Translations under genes and position numbers: made by a program
From: JBGTIS01 sp041745535
GTDB lineage: Bacteria > Bacteroidota > Bacteroidia > Cytophagales > Cyclobacteriaceae
Direction: 5' to 3'
Assembly: GCA_041745535.1 (NCBI GenBank)
Contig: JBGTIS010000255.1
Location: forward strand, 1 to 64,000
Length of the DNA stretch: 64,000 nt
Notes under the pieces: generated by a model
Told to the model about the DNA's origin: nothing
Databases searched by the model: none
Seen by the model: only the letters and a program-made list of their open reading frames with translations
Shown: one piece after another, positions 62,482-64,000 of the stretch
Layout of the letters: each line of letters opens with the position of its first letter
Numbering within the stretch: position 1 is the first letter of the stretch

Positions 62482-62899
62482 CTTTTAAACAACCTGCATA
62501 GCTGCTGGCCGGGCATGTTTGCATGTTTAGTTTATTTATCCATGTCGCTGCTGGGCGCCACAAGCATCTGGCTCATTTTGTTAGATTTGTGGCTTTATTC
62601 GTACCATTTAAAGCTTTAATTTCTGCGTAGGTCATGTTTATAGAGGATAAAACACAGGGAAAAACTTCTAATACACTTTCATCCGGGAATTTATCCAGGT
62701 GCAAAGCTGAAAATAAAAAGCAGGAAGCACTTCGAGAATTACAAACCTGGGTCGTTTGTCAATGTTTGTATTTCAAAAAATGCTTTATCTGATAATTTGC
62801 GTTTTCTGTTCGTGTTTCAATATCAGAACTTGGAGCAAAAAGCTACCAAATTGTATTTCTAGCGAAGCTTGAGGATAGCTGGTGCTGGTGCCAGTACAT
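62482..62899. other. intergenic debris, no supported gene
   Basis: About 418 bases without a convincing gene. Short open stretches on the minus strand (for example one ending in TYAEIKALNGTNKATN) look like worn pieces of protein but match nothing that I recognise. Near 62845-62896 there is a GC-richer folded segment (AGCTACC with a partner GGATAGCT, then CTGGTGCTGGTGCCAG) of the kind found in dispersed non-coding repeats. Confidence 0.4.
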
Positions 62900-63285
62900 T
62901 CACATTTCATAAATTATTACTTCTAATTTCTCAACTGTTCGGTATTGTTTGTCAGCTGTCAAGAGAGGTAATTGAAAATAAAAGGCAGTAGCCGCTACAA
63001 TAGCATCAGGAAGTTTTAATTTTGATTTTCTCCTAAATTCAATAGTCAAACCTTTAATTTCCTGCGTTATATCCACTATCGTGCAATTTTTTAATAGTCC
63101 CTTTATCGTCTCTTCTGAATCGGCAGAAATTTTAGGAAAGGACAGCAGCCACCGTGGCCCGGTTCAAGTTCAGTTATGAAGGAAATAACGAGATCTTTAT
63201 CTGAAATCATTTCAATTACTTCTTGATCCCCACTCAGGAAATACAACAGTATATTGGTATCTACAAAAAGTTTATTCCCACTCAT
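62900..63285 (-). pseudogene. vapC: VapC-type PIN toxin gene broken by a 14-bp insertion
   Basis: The first 41 codons encode a normal PIN start (LFVDTNILLYFLSGD, then VISFITELE). The reading frame then shifts. In another frame it goes on as LSFPKISADSEETIKG, KLPDAIVAATAFYF (the third acidic motif) and LLTADKQYRTV, and ends at 62900. Removing 14 bases, CCGGGCCACGGTGG on the gene strand (about 63143-63156), restores an uninterrupted frame (ITELE-LLSFPK). The break is recent, since no other lesion is seen. The toxin is dead unless frameshifting occurs. Confidence 0.85.
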
Positions 63286-63454
63286 CTCTCATTTGTCTTT
63301 GATACCTTAAAGGATCGATGGGGCGGCCATCCGCATCCATTTTTAATTTTCCTGCATATTTCATTATGTCTCTTTTGGGAGTTTTAGAAACAATTTCATT
63401 TATTCGTTTTTTTATTTCCTCTTTAGGCGTCCCTTTTTTAATTACTGTTACCAT
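63272..63454 (-). CDS. VapB-type antitoxin, partner of the broken PIN gene
   Basis: A 60-residue antitoxin with MVTVIKKGTPKEEIKKRI at the start and PLRYQRQMRDEWE at the end, a familiar Bacteroidota group found just before PIN toxins. The N-terminal strand-helix would bind the operator, and the C-terminus holds the toxin. It overlaps the broken vapC by 14 bases. With the toxin inactivated, it remains as an apparently intact orphan. Confidence 0.75.
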   Translation of the reverse strand: MVTVIKKGTPKEEIKKRINEIVSKTPKRDIMKYAGKLKMDADGRPIDPLRYQRQMRDEWE

Positions 63455-64000
63455 ATCTTTAGCATCTTTTTGTCAATATAAGTTTAAAACCAAAATCATC
63501 ATGGCGATCTTTGATTTTAAAACTCAATACTTTTATAAACCTTAAGTGGCGTTGAGCTACATTAGGATGAATAGCTAAATGAGTATAGTAATGAAAGGTT
63601 TTTTGCACTTGGATATATTAAAATATCTGCATCGCTATGATATAAATACTCATTTGCTAGCATTGAACTTAAATGATAAGGAAACTCCGTGCTGACTATG
63701 CACACGAAGATTTTATCTGTTGAATGAACATCTAAACAGACCATAGCTTCTTTATAATATATTCTCAGACTAATTAACATATAGGAAAGGTGCTGTTAGT
63801 GAACAATGACGGACAGAGGCCCTTTTCATTTTCAGCACAGGGCTGGGCCGCATAGGCAGTGGATGCCCTGCGCTTGGAAATAGGATAAATGCTCCAAAAT
63901 TTGAATTGGGGAGTTCTTTGAGATTTATTTAGTTGCATAATTTAAAATTTTCTAACCAATTTCATTGGATAGTAGTTGATAAAAGCCTTATATTAAGGTT
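63455..64000. other. right-end accessory stretch; one doubtful small gene and a hairpin
   Basis: A possible 72-residue minus-strand gene (63562-63780) contains SMLANEYLYHSDADILIYPSAKN, which loosely resembles the end of a RES/ADP-ribosyl-type toxin domain but is too short and unsupported to call. AGCACAGGGC (63834-63843) pairs with GCCCTGCGCT (63865-63874) with one mismatch. Nothing else is supported up to the window end. Confidence 0.3.

Noticed and set aside
63562..63780. RES-type toxin gene
   Set aside because: Only a short stretch resembles the domain end, the rest is missing and the match is too weak.
1..64000. CRISPR array, rRNA operon, prophage or phage defence island
   Set aside because: No regularly spaced repeats, rRNA signature sequences, phage structural genes or Cas, restriction or Abi proteins were found.

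Overview
The window is 64 kb of an AT-rich chromosome of a Bacteroidota bacterium, most likely in or near the order Cytophagales. The evidence is a secreted protein with a gliding-motility/type B C-terminal sorting domain (type IX secretion), duplicated FtsX-type permeases of the Bacteroidota kind, a serine-palmitoyltransferase-like enzyme next to a short-chain reductase, an ExbB-x-ExbD-ExbD cluster, many lipoproteins with short lipoboxes, and several promoter-like TAnnTTTG boxes. Housekeeping genes (gyrB, ftsK, ppk, ppx, xseA, rlmD, rsmG, one tRNA-Ser) show that most of the window is ordinary core chromosome. No rRNA, CRISPR array, prophage or intact insertion sequence was seen.

Layout. 1-2.8 kb is accessory DNA that reads as the end of an integron-type cassette array: a VapBC-like toxin-antitoxin pair, then a two-gene unit of unknown function, each followed by an attC-like folded site. 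The start of each cassette is the exact reverse complement of the start of its own site. A secreted DJ-1/PfpI-like lipoprotein and an orphan DUF433 antitoxin follow. 2.8-13.7 kb: ppx and ppk tail to tail, gyrB, a HupE-like membrane protein, a TPR lipoprotein, then ftsK and lolA. 14.2-16.4 kb: a flippase overlapping a sulfotransferase. 16.5-19 kb: an ExbB/ExbD energy-transducing cluster and tRNA-Ser(GGA). 19.3-24.4 kb: asparaginase, TatD nuclease, a QxxRW glycosyltransferase overlapping a polysaccharide deacetylase, and a GAF-SpoIIE phosphatase. 24.7-41 kb: two large hybrid histidine kinases, a five-repeat CHRD lipoprotein, a big FtsX-type permease, gluconokinase and a 1-Cys peroxiredoxin. 39.5-46 kb: a possible sphingolipid/sulfonolipid locus (alpha-oxoamine synthase, SDR reductase, MpaB/DUF2236 oxygenase, two paralogous lipoproteins, a neutral-ceramidase-like protein). 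46-59.6 kb: serine hydrolase, xseA, rlmD, a T9SS cargo protein, a MacB-like permease, rsmG, an ECF sigma factor with a glycosyltransferase, and a cupin. 59.8-64 kb: a Tat-signal oxidoreductase followed by a run of gene debris. The debris comprises a C-terminal piece of a formylglycine-generating-enzyme-like gene, the C-terminal part of a bacterial nitric oxide synthase, a nucleotide kinase with a missing end, and a VapC gene broken by a 14-bp insertion.

The two ends of the window are thus the mobile parts and the centre is stable. The most unusual items are the cassette array with its undescribed two-gene cassette, the lipid-type locus at 39.5-46 kb, and the breakpoint where two unrelated genes, both lacking their 5' parts, meet head to head. 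All calls come from reading the sequence; no database search was run.
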